A stretch of 64,000 bases of DNA. Origin: Euonymus europaeus (Eukaryota; Streptophyta; Magnoliopsida; Celastrales; Celastraceae). How positions within the stretch are numbered: position 1 is the first letter of the stretch; each line of letters starts with the position of its first letter. The stretch covers positions 14,241,001-14,305,000 of the forward strand of contig OY756961.1 of the NCBI GenBank assembly GCA_963580455.1, written 5' to 3'. The position numbers were made by a program, and so were the translations under genes. Shown here one piece after another: positions 52,320 through 64,000 of this stretch. The notes under the pieces were generated by a model, which was given only the letters and a program-made list of their open reading frames with translations, made no database searches and was not told the DNA's origin.

Positions 52320-53335
52320 AAGCTTCCTACATTATTTCGATGCCAAAACACCAACTTTCTATGATAAATGGACGAAACCGTTAAAAGCTCCTCCATAGAG
52401 AGAGTTGAACAACATCGGATCATCAAAATTGCTCTATGTATACTTTTTGTTGTTCTTCTATGTGAAATTTTACGAGTATAAGCTTCCTAGATTATTTCGA
52501 TGTCAAAACACCAACTTTCCATGACAAATAGACAAAACCGTTCAAAGCTTCTCCATAGAGAGTGTTGAGCGACTTCGGACCATCAAAGTTGCTCGATGTA
52601 CAACTTTTATTGTTCTTATATGTCAAATTTTACGAGTATAAGCTTCATAGTTTATTTCGATGCCAAAACACCAACTTTCTATGACAAATAGACAAACCCG
52701 CTAAAAGCACCTCCATAGAGAGAGATGAGCAACTTCGGACTATCAAAGTTGCTCGGGATAGACTTTTTATTGTTCTTCTATGTCAACTTTTACGAGTATT
52801 AGCTTCCTACATTATTTGGATGCCAAAACACCAACTTTCTATGACAAATGGACAAAACCGATAAAAGCTCCTCCATAGAGAGAGTTATGCAACTTCGAAC
52901 TATCAAAGTTGCTAGGGATAGACTTTTTATTGTTCTTCTATGTCAAAATTTACGAGTATAAGCTTCCTACATTATTTCGATGCCAAAACACCAACTTTCT
53001 ATGACAAATGGACAAAACCGTTAAAAGCTCCTCCATAGAGAGAGTTGAGCAACTTCGGATCATCAAAATTGCTCTATGTATACTTTTTGTTGTTCTTCTA
53101 TGTGAAATTTTACGAGTATAAGCTTCCTAGATTATTTCGATGTCAAAACACCAACTTTCTATGACAAATAGACAAAACCGTTCGAAGCTTCTCCATAGAG
53201 AGTGTTGAGCGACTTCGGACCATCAAAGTTGCTCGATGTACAATTTTTATTGTTCTTATATGTCAAAATTTACGAGCATAAGCTTCCTACATTATTTCGA
53301 TGCCAAAACACCAACTTTCTATGTCAAATAGACAA

Positions 53336-56300
53336 AACCGTTCAAAGCTTCTCCATAGAGAGTGTTGAGCGACTTCGGACCATCAAAGTTGCTCGATGTA
53401 CAATTTTTATTGTTCTTATATGTCAAATTTTACGAGCATAAGCTTCCTACATTATTTCGATGCCAAAACACCAACTTTCTATGTCAAATAGACAAAACCG
53501 TTAAAAGCTCCTCCATTGAGAGAGTTGAGCAACTTCGGACTATCAGAGTTGCTCGGGATAGACATTTTATTGTTCTTCTATGTCAAATTTTACGAGTATA
53601 AGCTTCCTAGATTATTTCGATGTCAAAACACCAACTTTCTATGACAAATAGACAAAACCGTTAAAAGCTCCTCCATAGAGAGAGTTGAGCAACTTCGGAC
53701 TATCAAAGTTGCTCGGGATAGACTTTTTATTGTTCTTCTATGTCAAAATTTACGAGTATAAGCTTCCTACATTATTTCGATGCCAAAACACCACCTTTCT
53801 ACGACAAATGGACAAAACCGTTAAAAGCTCCTCCATAGAGAGAGTTGAACAACTTCGGATCATCAAAATTGCTCTATGTACACTTTTTGTTGTTCTTCTA
53901 TGTGGAATTTTACGAGTATAAGCTTCCTAGATTATTTCGATGTCAAAACACCAACTTTCTATGACAAATAGACAAAACCGTTAAAAGCTCCTCCATAGAG
54001 AGAGTTGAGCAACTTCGGACCATCAAAATTGCTCTAATACACTTTTTATTGTTCTTATATGTCAAATTTTACGAGTATAAGCTTCATAGTTTATTTCGAT
54101 GCTAAAACACCAACTTTCTATGACAAATAGACAAACCCGCTAAAAGCACCTCCATAGAGAGAGATAAGCAACTTCGGACTATCAAAGTTGCTCGGGATAG
54201 ACTTTTTATTGTTCTTCTATGTCAACTTTTACGAGTATAAGCTTCCTACATTATTTCGATGCCAAAACACCAACTTTCTATGACAAATGGACAAAACCGT
54301 TAAAAGCTCCTCCATAGAGAGAGTTGAGCAACTTCGGACCATCAAAATTGCTCTATGTACACTTTTTGTTGTTCTTCTATGTGAAATTTTACGAGTCTAA
54401 GCTTCCTAGATTATTTCGATGCCAAAACACCAACTTTCTATGACAAATGGACAAAACCGTTAAAAGCTCCTCCATAGAGAGAGTTGAGCAACTTTGGACT
54501 ATCAAAGTTGCTCGGGATATACTTTTTATTGTTCTTCTATGTCAAAATTTACGAGTATAAGCTTCCTACATTATTTCGATGCCAAAACACCAACTTTCTA
54601 TGTCAAATAGACAAAACCATTAAAAGCTCCTCCATAGAGAGAGTTGAGCAACTTCGGACTATCAAAGTTGCTCGGGATAGACATTTTATTGTTCTTCTAT
54701 GTCAAATTTTACGAGTATAAGCTTCCTACATTATTTCGATGCCAAAACACCAACTTTCTATGACAAATGGACAAAACCGTTAAAAGCTCCTCCATAGAGA
54801 GAGTTGAGCAACTTCGGACCATCAAAATTGCTCTATGTACACTTTTTGTTGTTCTTCTATGTGAAATTTTACGAGTATAAGCTTCCTACATTATTTCGAT
54901 GCCAAAACACCAACTTTCTATGACAAATTGACCAAACCGTTAAAAGCTCCTCCATATAGAGTGTTGAGCGACTTCGGACCATCAAAGTTGCTCGGTGTAC
55001 AATTTTTATTGTTCTTCTATGTCAAATTTTACGAGTATAAGCTTCCTACATTATTTCGATGCCAAAACACCAACTTTCTATGACAAATGGACAAAACCGT
55101 TAAAAGCTCCTCCATAGAGAGAGTTGAGCAACTTCGGATCATCAAAATTGCTCTATGTATACTTTTTGTTGTTCTTCTATGTGAAATTTTACGAGTATAA
55201 GCTTCCTAGATTATTTCGATGTCAAAACACCAACTTTCTATGACAAATAGACAAAACCGTTCAAAGCTTCTCCATAGAGAGTGTTGAGCGACTTCATACC
55301 ATCAAAGTTGCTCGATGTACAATTTTTATTGTTCTTATATGTCAAAATTTACGAGCATAAGCTTCCTACATTATTTCGATGCCAAAACACCAACTTTCTA
55401 TGTCAAATAGACAAAACCGTTCAAAGCTTCTCCATAGAGAGTGTTGAGCGACTTCGGACCATCAAAGTTGCTCGATGTACAATTTTTATTGTTCTTATAT
55501 CTCAAATTTTACGAGCATAAGCTTCCTACATTATTTCGATGCCAAAACACCAACTTTCTATGTCAAATAGACAAAACCGTTAAAAGCTCCTCCATTGAGA
55601 GAGTTGAGCAACTTCGGACTATCAAAGTTGCTCGGGATAGACATTTTATTGTTCTTCTATGTCAAATTTTACGAGTATAAGCTTCCTAGATTATTTCGAT
55701 GTCAAAACACCAACTTTCTATGACAAATAGACAAAACCGTTAAAAGCTCCTCCATAGAGAGAGTTGAGCAACTTCGGACTATCAAAGTTGCTCGGGATAG
55801 ACTTTTTATTGTTCTTCTATGTCAAAATTTACGAGTATAAGCTTCCTACATTATTTCGATGCCAAAACACCACCTTTCTACGACAAATGGACAAAACCGT
55901 TAAAAGCTCCTCCATAGAGAGAGTTGAACAACTTCGGATCATCAAAATTGCTCTATGTACACTTTTTGTTGTTCTTCTATGTGGAATTTTACGAGTGTAA
56001 GCTTCCTAGATTATTTCGATGTCAAAACACCAACTTTCTATGACAAATAGACAAAACCGTTAAAAGCTCCTCCATAGAGAGAGTTGAGCAACTTCGGACC
56101 ATCAAAATTGCTCTAATACACTTTTTATTGTTCTTATATGTCAAATTTTACGAGTATAAGCTTCATAGTTTATTTCGATGCCAAAACACCAACTTTCTAT
56201 GACAAATAGACAAACCCGCTAAAAGCACCTCCATAGAGAGAGATAAGCAACTTCGGACTATCAAAGTTGCTCGGGATAGACTTTTTATTGTTCTTCTATG

Positions 56301-59300
56301 TCAACTTTTACGAGTATAAGCTTCCTACATTATTTCGATGCCAAAACACCAACTTTCTATGACAAATGGACAAAACCGTTAAAAGCTCCTCCATAGAGAG
56401 AGTTGAGCAACTTCGGACCATCAAAATTGCTCTATGTACACTTTTTGTTGTTCTTCTATGTGAAATTTTACGAGTCTAAGCTTCCTAGATTATTTCGATG
56501 CCAAAACACCAACTTTCTATGACAAATGGACAAAACCGTTAAAAGCTCCTCCATAGAGAGAGTTGAGCAACTTTGGACTATCAAAGTTGCTCGGGATAGA
56601 CTTTTTATTGTTCTTCTATCTCAAAATTTACGAGCATAAGCTTCCTACATTATTTCGATGCCAAAACACCAACTTTCTATGTCAAATAGACAAAACCGTT
56701 CAAAGCTTCTCCATAGAGAGTGTTGAGCGACTTCGGACCATCAAAGTTGCTCGATGTACAATTTTTATTGTTCTTATATGTCAAATTTTACGAGCATAAG
56801 CTTCCTACATTATTTCGATGCCAAAACACCAACTTTCTATGTCAAATAGACAAAACCGTTAAAAGCTCCTCCATTGAGAGAGTTGAGCAACTTCGGACTA
56901 TCAGAGTTGCTCGGGATAGACATTTTATTGTTCTTCTATGTCAAATTTTACGAGTATAAGCTTCCTAGATTATTTCGATGTCAAAACACCAACTTTCTAT
57001 GACAAATAGACAAAACCGTTAAAAGCTCCTCCATAGAGAGAGTTGAGCAACTTCGGACTATCAAAGTTGCTCGGGATAGACTTTTTATTGTTCTTCTATG
57101 TCAAAATTTACGAGTATAAGCTTCCTACATTATTTCGATGCCAAAACACCACCTTTCTACGACAAATGGACAAAACCGTTAAAAGCTCCTCCATAGAGAG
57201 AGTTGAACAACTTCGGATCATCAAAATTGCTCTATGTACACTTTTTGTTGTTCTTCTATGTGGAATTTTACGAGTGTAAGCTTCCTAGATTATTTCGATG
57301 TCAAAACACCAACTTTCTATGACAAATAGACAAAACCGTTAAAAGCTCCTCCATAGAGAGAGTTGAGCAACTTCGGACCATCAAAATTGCTCTAATACAC
57401 TTTTTATTGTTCTTATATGTCAAATTTTACGAGTATAAGCTTCATAGTTTATTTCGATGCCAAAACACCAACTTTCTATGACAAATAGACAAACCCGCTA
57501 AAAGCACCTCCATAGAGAGAGATAAGCAACTTCGGACTATCAAAGTTGCTCGGGATAGACTTTTTATTGTTCTTCTATGTCAACTTTTACGAGTATAAGC
57601 TTCCTACATTATTTCGATGCCAAAACACCAACTTTCTATGACAAATGGACAAAACCGTTAAAAGCTCCTCCATAGAGAGAGTTGAGCAACTTCGGACCAT
57701 CAAAATTGCTCTATGTACACTTTTTGTTGTTCTTCTATGTGAAATTTTACGAGTCTAAGCTTCCTAGATTATTTCGATGCCAAAACACCAACTTTCTATG
57801 ACAAATGGACAAAACCGTTAAAAGCTCCTCCATAGAGAGAGTTGAGCAACTTTGGACTATCAAAGTTGCTCGGGATAGACTTTTTATTGTTCTTCTATCT
57901 CAAAATTTACGAGCATAAGCTTCCTACATTATTTCGATGCCAAAACACCAACTTTCTATGTCAAATAGACAAAACCGTTCAAAGCTTCTCCATAGAGAGT
58001 GTTGAGCGACTTCGGACCATCAAAGTTGCTCGATGTACAATTTTTATTGTTCTTATATGTCAAATTTTACGAGCATAAGCTTCCTACATTATTTCGATGC
58101 CAAAACACCAACTTTCTATGTCAAATAGACAAAACCGTTAAAAGCTCCTCCATTGAGAGAGTTGAGCAACTTCGGACTATCAGAGTTGCTCGGGATAGAC
58201 ATTTTATTGTTCTTCTATGTCAAATTTTACGAGTATAAGCTTCCTAGATTATTTCGATGTCAAAACACCAACTTTCTATGACAAATAGACAAAACCGTTA
58301 AAAGCTCCTCCATAGAGAGAGTTGAGCAACTTCGGACTATCAAAGTTGCTCGGGATAGACTTTTTATTGTTCTTCTATGTCAAAATTTACGAGTATAAGC
58401 TTCCTACATTATTTCGATGCCAAAACACCACCTTTCTACGACAAATGGACAAAACCGTTAAAAGCTCCTCCATAGAGAGAGTTGAACAACTTCGGATCAT
58501 CAAAATTGCTCTATGTACACTTTTTGTTGTTCTTCTATGTGGAATTTTACGAGTATAAGCTTCCTAGATTATTTCGATGTCAAAACACCAACTTTCTATG
58601 ACAAATAGACAAAACCGTTAAAAGCTCCTCCATAGAGAGAGTTGAGCAACTTCGGACCATCAAAATTGCTCTAATACACTTTTTATTGTTCTTATATGTC
58701 AAATTTTACGAGTATAAGCTTCATAGTTTATTTCGATGCTAAAACACCAACTTTCTATGACAAATAGACAAACCCGCTAAAAGCACCTCCATAGAGAGAG
58801 ATAAGCAACTTCGGACTATCAAAGTTGCTCGGGATAGACTTTTTATTGTTCTTCTATGTCAACTTTTACGAGTATAAGCTTCCTACATTATTTCGATGCC
58901 AAAACACCAACTTTCTATGACAAATGGACAAAACCGTTAAAAGCTCCTCCATAGAGAGAGTTGAGCAACTTCGGACCATCAAAATTGCTCTATGTACACT
59001 TTTTGTTGTTCTTCTATGTGAAATTTTACGAGTCTAAGCTTCCTAGATTATTTCGATGCCAAAACACCAACTTTCTATGACAAATGGACAAAACCGTTAA
59101 AAGCTCCTCCATAGAGAGAGTTGAGCAACTTTGGACTATCAAAGTTGCTCGGGATATACTTTTTATTGTTCTTCTATGTCAAAATTTACGAGTATAAGCT
59201 TCCTACATTATTTCGATGCCAAAACACCAACTTTCTATGTCAAATAGACAAAACCATTAAAAGCTCCTCCATAGAGAGAGTTGAGCAACTTCGGACTATC

Positions 59301-59411
59301 AAAGTTGCTCGGGATAGACATTTTATTGTTCTTCTATGTCAAATTTTACGAGTATAAGCTTCCTACATTATTTCGATGCCGAAACACCAACTTTCTATGA
59401 CAAATGGACAA
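53336..59411. repeat. 6076-bp super-unit, copy 1
   Basis: A marker monomer pair (CACCACCTTTCTACGAC) recurs at intervals of 2079, 1279, 1279 and 1439 bp (anchors 53685, 55764, 57043, 58322, 59761), i.e. 13, 8, 8 and 9 monomers, each one base short because of a shared 159-bp monomer (GCTCTAATACAC). Two haplotypes alternate: one with GATGCTAAAAC, CGGGATATAC and GAGTATAAGC, the other with GATGCC, CGGGATAGAC and GAGTGTAAGC. The order is A, B, B, A. Confidence 0.85.
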
Positions 59412-62400
59412 AACCGTTCAAAGCTTCTCCATAGAGAGTGTTGAGCGACTTCGGACCATCAAAGTTGCTCGATGTACAATTTTTATTGTTCTTATATGTC
59501 AAATTTTACGAGCATAAGCTTCCTACATTATTTCGATGCCAAAACACCAACTTTCTATGTCAAATAGACAAAACCGTTAAAAGCTCCTCCATTGAGAGAG
59601 TTGAGCAACTTCGGACTATCAGAGTTGCTCGGGATAGACATTTTATTGTTCTTCTATGTCAAATTTTACGAGTATAAGCTTCCTAGATTATTTCGATGTC
59701 AAAACACCAACTTTCTATGACAAATAGACAAAACCGTTAAAAGCTCCTCCATAGAGAGAGTTGAGCAACTTCGGACTATCAAAGTTGCTCGGGATAGACT
59801 TTTTATTGTTCTTCTATGTCAAAATTTACGAGTATAAGCTTCCTACATTATTTCGATGCCAAAACACCACCTTTCTACGACAAATGGACAAAACCGTTAA
59901 AAGCTCCTCCATAGAGAGAGTTGAACAACTTCGGATCATCAAAATTGCTCTATGTACACTTTTTGTTGTTCTTCTATGTGGAATTTTACGAGTATAAGCT
60001 TCCTAGATTATTTCGATGTCAAAACACCAACTTTCTATGACAAATAGACAAAACCGTTAAAAGCTCCTCCATAGAGAGAGTTGAGCAACTTCGGACCATC
60101 AAAATTGCTCTAATACACTTTTTATTGTTCTTATATGTCAAATTTTACGAGTATAAGCTTCATAGTTTATTTCGATGCTAAAACACCAACTTTCTATGAC
60201 AAATAGACAAACCCGCTAAAAGCACCTCCATAGAGAGAGATAAGCAACTTCGGACTATCAAAGTTGCTCGGGATAGACTTTTTATTGTTCTTCTATGTCA
60301 ACTTTTACGAGTATAAGCTTCCTACATTATTTCGATGCCAAAACACCAACTTTCTATGACAAATGGACAAAACCGTTAAAAGCTCCTCCATAGAGAGAGT
60401 TGAGCAACTTCGGACCATCAAAATTGCTCTATGTACACTTTTTGTTGTTCTTCTATGTGAAATTTTACGAGTCTAAGCTTCCTAGATTATTTCGATGCCA
60501 AAACACCAACTTTCTATGACAAATGGACAAAACCGTTAAAAGCTCCTCCATAGAGAGAGTTGAGCAACTTTGGACTATCAAAGTTGCTCGGGATATACTT
60601 TTTATTGTTCTTCTATGTCAAAATTTACGAGTATAAGCTTCCTACATTATTTCGATGCCAAAACACCAACTTTCTATGTCAAATAGACAAAACCATTAAA
60701 AGCTCCTCCATAGAGAGAGTTGAGCAACTTCGGACTATCAAAGTTGCTCGGGATAGACATTTTATTGTTCTTCTATGTCAAATTTTACGAGTATAAGCTT
60801 CCTACATTATTTCGATGCCAAAACACCAACTTTCTATGACAAATGGACAAAACCGTTAAAAGCTCCTCCATAGAGAGAGTTGAGCAACTTCGGACCATCA
60901 AAATTGCTCTATGTACACTTTTTGTTGTTCTTCTATGTGAAATTTTACGAGTATAAGCTTCCTACATTATTTCGATGCCAAAACACCAACTTTCTATGAC
61001 AAATTGACCAAACCGTTAAAAGCTCCTCCATATAGAGTGTTGAGCGACTTCGGACCATCAAAGTTGCTCGGTGTACAATTTTTATTGTTCTTCTATGTCA
61101 AATTTTACGAGTATAAGCTTCCTACATTATTTCGATGCCAAAACACCAACTTTCTATGACAAATGGACAAAACCGTTAAAAGCTCCTCCATAGAGAGAGT
61201 TGAGCAACTTCGGATCATCAAAATTGCTCTATGTATACTTTTTGTTGTTCTTCTATGTGAAATTTTACGAGTATAAGCTTCCTAGATTATTTCGATGTCA
61301 AAACACCAACTTTCTATGACAAATAGACAAAACCGTTCAAAGCTTCTCCATAGAGAGTGTTGAGCGACTTCATACCATCAAAGTTGCTCGATGTACAATT
61401 TTTATTGTTCTTATATGTCAAAATTTACGAGCATAAGCTTCCTACATTATTTCGATGCCAAAACACCAACTTTCTATGTCAAATAGACAAAACCGTTCAA
61501 AGCTTCTCCATAGAGAGTGTTGAGCGACTTCGGACCATCAAAGTTGCTCGATGTACAATTTTTATTGTTCTTATATCTCAAATTTTACGAGCATAAGCTT
61601 CCTACATTATTTCGATGCCAAAACACCAACTTTCTATGTCAAATAGACAAAACCGTTAAAAGCTCCTCCATTGAGAGAGTTGAGCAACTTCGGACTATCA
61701 AAGTTGCTCGGGATAGACATTTTATTGTTCTTCTATGTCAAATTTTACGAGTATAAGCTTCCTAGATTATTTCGATGTCAAAACACCAACTTTCTATGAC
61801 AAATAGACAAAACCGTTAAAAGCTCCTCCATAGAGAGAGTTGAGCAACTTCGGACTATCAAAGTTGCTCGGGATAGACTTTTTATTGTTCTTCTATGTCA
61901 AAATTTACGAGTATAAGCTTCCTACATTATTTCGATGCCAAAACACCACCTTTCTACGACAAATGGACAAAACCGTTAAAAGCTCCTCCATAGAGAGAGT
62001 TGAACAACTTCGGATCATCAAAATTGCTCTATGTACACTTTTTGTTGTTCTTCTATGTGGAATTTTACGAGTGTAAGCTTCCTAGATTATTTCGATGTCA
62101 AAACACCAACTTTCTATGACAAATAGACAAAACCGTTAAAAGCTCCTCCATAGAGAGAGTTGAGCAACTTCGGACCATCAAAATTGCTCTAATACACTTT
62201 TTATTGTTCTTATATGTCAAATTTTACGAGTATAAGCTTCATAGTTTATTTCGATGCCAAAACACCAACTTTCTATGACAAATAGACAAACCCGCTAAAA
62301 GCACCTCCATAGAGAGAGATAAGCAACTTCGGACTATCAAAGTTGCTCGGGATAGACTTTTTATTGTTCTTCTATGTCAACTTTTACGAGTATAAGCTTC

Positions 62401-64000
62401 CTACATTATTTCGATGCCAAAACACCAACTTTCTATGACAAATGGACAAAACCGTTAAAAGCTCCTCCATAGAGAGAGTTGAGCAACTTCGGACCATCAA
62501 AATTGCTCTATGTACACTTTTTGTTGTTCTTCTATGTGAAATTTTACGAGTCTAAGCTTCCTAGATTATTTCGATGCCAAAACACCAACTTTCTATGACA
62601 AATGGACAAAACCGTTAAAAGCTCCTCCATAGAGAGAGTTGAGCAACTTTGGACTATCAAAGTTGCTCGGGATAGACTTTTTATTGTTCTTCTATCTCAA
62701 AATTTACGAGCATAAGCTTCCTACATTATTTCGATGCCAAAACACCAACTTTCTATGTCAAATAGACAAAACCGTTCAAAGCTTCTCCATAGAGAGTGTT
62801 GAGCGACTTCGGACCATCAAAGTTGCTCGATGTACAATTTTTATTGTTCTTATATGTCAAATTTTACGAGCATAAGCTTCCTACATTATTTCGATGCCAA
62901 AACACCAACTTTCTATGTCAAATAGACAAAACCGTTAAAAGCTCCTCCATTGAGAGAGTTGAGCAACTTCGGACTATCAGAGTTGCTCGGGATAGACATT
63001 TTATTGTTCTTCTATGTCAAATTTTACGAGTATAAGCTTCCTAGATTATTTCGATGTCAAAACACCAACTTTCTATGACAAATAGACAAAACCGTTAAAA
63101 GCTCCTCCATAGAGAGAGTTGAGCAACTTCGGACTATCAAAGTTGCTCGGGATAGACTTTTTATTGTTCTTCTATGTCAAAATTTACGAGTATAAGCTTC
63201 CTACATTATTTCGATGCCAAAACACCACCTTTCTACGACAAATGGACAAAACCGTTAAAAGCTCCTCCATAGAGAGAGTTGAACAACTTCGGATCATCAA
63301 AATTGCTCTATGTACACTTTTTGTTGTTCTTCTATGTGGAATTTTACGAGTGTAAGCTTCCTAGATTATTTCGATGTCAAAACACCAACTTTCTATGACA
63401 AATAGACAAAACCGTTAAAAGCTCCTCCATAGAGAGAGTTGAGCAACTTCGGACCATCAAAATTGCTCTAATACACTTTTTATTGTTCTTATATGTCAAA
63501 TTTTACGAGTATAAGCTTCATAGTTTATTTCGATGCCAAAACACCAACTTTCTATGACAAATAGACAAACCCGCTAAAAGCACCTCCATAGAGAGAGATA
63601 AGCAACTTCGGACTATCAAAGTTGCTCGGGATAGACTTTTTATTGTTCTTCTATGTCAACTTTTACGAGTATAAGCTTCCTACATTATTTCGATGCCAAA
63701 ACACCAACTTTCTATGACAAATGGACAAAACCGTTAAAAGCTCCTCCATAGAGAGAGTTGAGCAACTTCGGACCATCAAAATTGCTCTATGTACACTTTT
63801 TGTTGTTCTTCTATGTGAAATTTTACGAGTCTAAGCTTCCTAGATTATTTCGATGCCAAAACACCAACTTTCTATGACAAATGGACAAAACCGTTAAAAG
63901 CTCCTCCATAGAGAGAGTTGAGCAACTTTGGACTATCAAAGTTGCTCGGGATAGACTTTTTATTGTTCTTCTATCTCAAAATTTACGAGCATAAGCTTCC
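59412..64000. repeat. 6076-bp super-unit, copy 2 (cut by window end)
   Basis: Repeats copy 1 at an offset of exactly 6076: anchors 59761, 61840 and 63119 match 53685, 55764 and 57043. Private marks also match, such as ACTTCATACC near 55295 and 61371 and TATATCTCAAA near 55497 and 61573. It runs off the window in register. Confidence 0.85.

Larger units (their letters stand above)
48510..53517. repeat. 2504-bp tandem duplication (two copies)
   Basis: Copies at about 48510-51013 and 51014-53517. Shared rare marks at an offset of 2504 include G at 48858 and 51362 (ATCAGAG), an extra A (CGTTAAAAAGC) near 49614 and 52118, the GATAAATGGACG form, and the 104-bp truncated monomer. The length is 16 monomers minus the 56-base deletion, with one gained and one lost base. 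Confidence 0.85.
1991..64000. repeat. 160-bp HindIII satellite array (about 388 monomers), candidate centromeric or pericentromeric satellite
   Basis: The whole stretch is a head-to-tail array in one orientation, with no interruption by other DNA. Taking AAGCTT as position 1, landmarks recur at fixed places: TTTCGATG at 16-23, CCAAAACACCAAC at 24-36, CCATAGAGAGAG at 74-85, a 9-bp dyad (arms 88-96 and 107-115), T5 at 125-129 and GAGTAT at 155-160. Monomers are AT-rich and nearly always exactly 160 bp; a few are 158, 159, 161 or 104 bp. The length, close to one nucleosome repeat, and the higher-order structure resemble plant centromeric satellites, but centromere function is inference. HindIII and TaqI sites recur once per monomer and would give a ladder. 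Confidence 0.97.

Noticed and set aside
1991..64000. Some 90 plus-strand open frames of 60-79 codons with near-identical products
   Set aside because: They are chance frames of the satellite. Because 160 is not a multiple of 3, each successive monomer is read in a different frame, so a frame lasts about 1.5 monomers and then stops. Their products show only the internal repeat of the monomer and no coding-type conservation.
1991..64000. CRISPR array
   Set aside because: The repeats are contiguous 160-bp monomers with no unique spacers, in a plant-like context.
1991..64000. CENP-B box in the TTCGG to CTCGGG part of the monomer
   Set aside because: The spacing between TTCG and CGGG is too long for the known box pattern.
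1991..64000. Transposon insertions within the array
   Set aside because: I saw no stretch longer than a few bases that departs from the monomer after 1991; all irregularities are deletions, insertions or joins of satellite sequence.

Overview
The window looks like pericentromeric or centromeric DNA of a flowering plant, read from two things. The first 1.8 kb, on the minus strand, is the 5' part of an endogenous plant pararetrovirus (Caulimoviridae). From about 1991 to the end (about 62 kb, roughly 388 monomers) it is one uninterrupted head-to-tail satellite with a 160-bp, AT-rich, HindIII-containing monomer. I see no host gene, rRNA, tRNA, CRISPR array or prokaryotic feature. I cannot name the species; the satellite and the virus-like frame point only to an angiosperm.

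Layout. (1) 1-1793, minus: an open frame with no stop, starting at an ATG in good context and leaving the window at base 1. Its N-terminal third carries a 30K-superfamily movement-protein signature, and the frame then continues through a Ser/Pro-rich linker and a W-rich segment. A movement protein fused to a long downstream frame fits the Petuvirus/Florendovirus-like layout. (2) 1794-1990: unique flank, the presumed 5' leader of the element, with a 20-codon upstream frame. (3) 1991-64000: the satellite. Its edge is abrupt, with full-quality monomers starting immediately.

Organisation of the satellite, judged by eye from shared diagnostic bases: 2.1-9.0 kb holds nested local duplications (640, 800 and 2560/3360 bp); 9.0-16.3 kb is a mixed zone with a 1439-bp duplication and a 7195-bp long-range echo; 16.35-37.8 kb is a clear higher-order repeat (HOR) of 3198 bp (20 monomers) with two 2718-bp deletion derivatives; 37.8-55.2 kb contains a segment partly repeated at a distance of about 10.2-12.8 kb, a 1280/1600-bp block and a 2504-bp tandem pair marked by a 104-bp truncated monomer; 53.3-64.0 kb is a nested HOR in which 8-, 9- and 13-monomer blocks form a 6076-bp super-unit repeated at least 1.75 times.

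Many 60-79-residue open frames occur across the array. They are chance frames of the monomer, each about 1.5 monomers long, and are not annotated as genes. The most interesting signals are the three-level repeat hierarchy, a near-invariant dyad in each monomer, the tight 160-bp length, and the sharp junction between an uninterrupted viral frame and the satellite.
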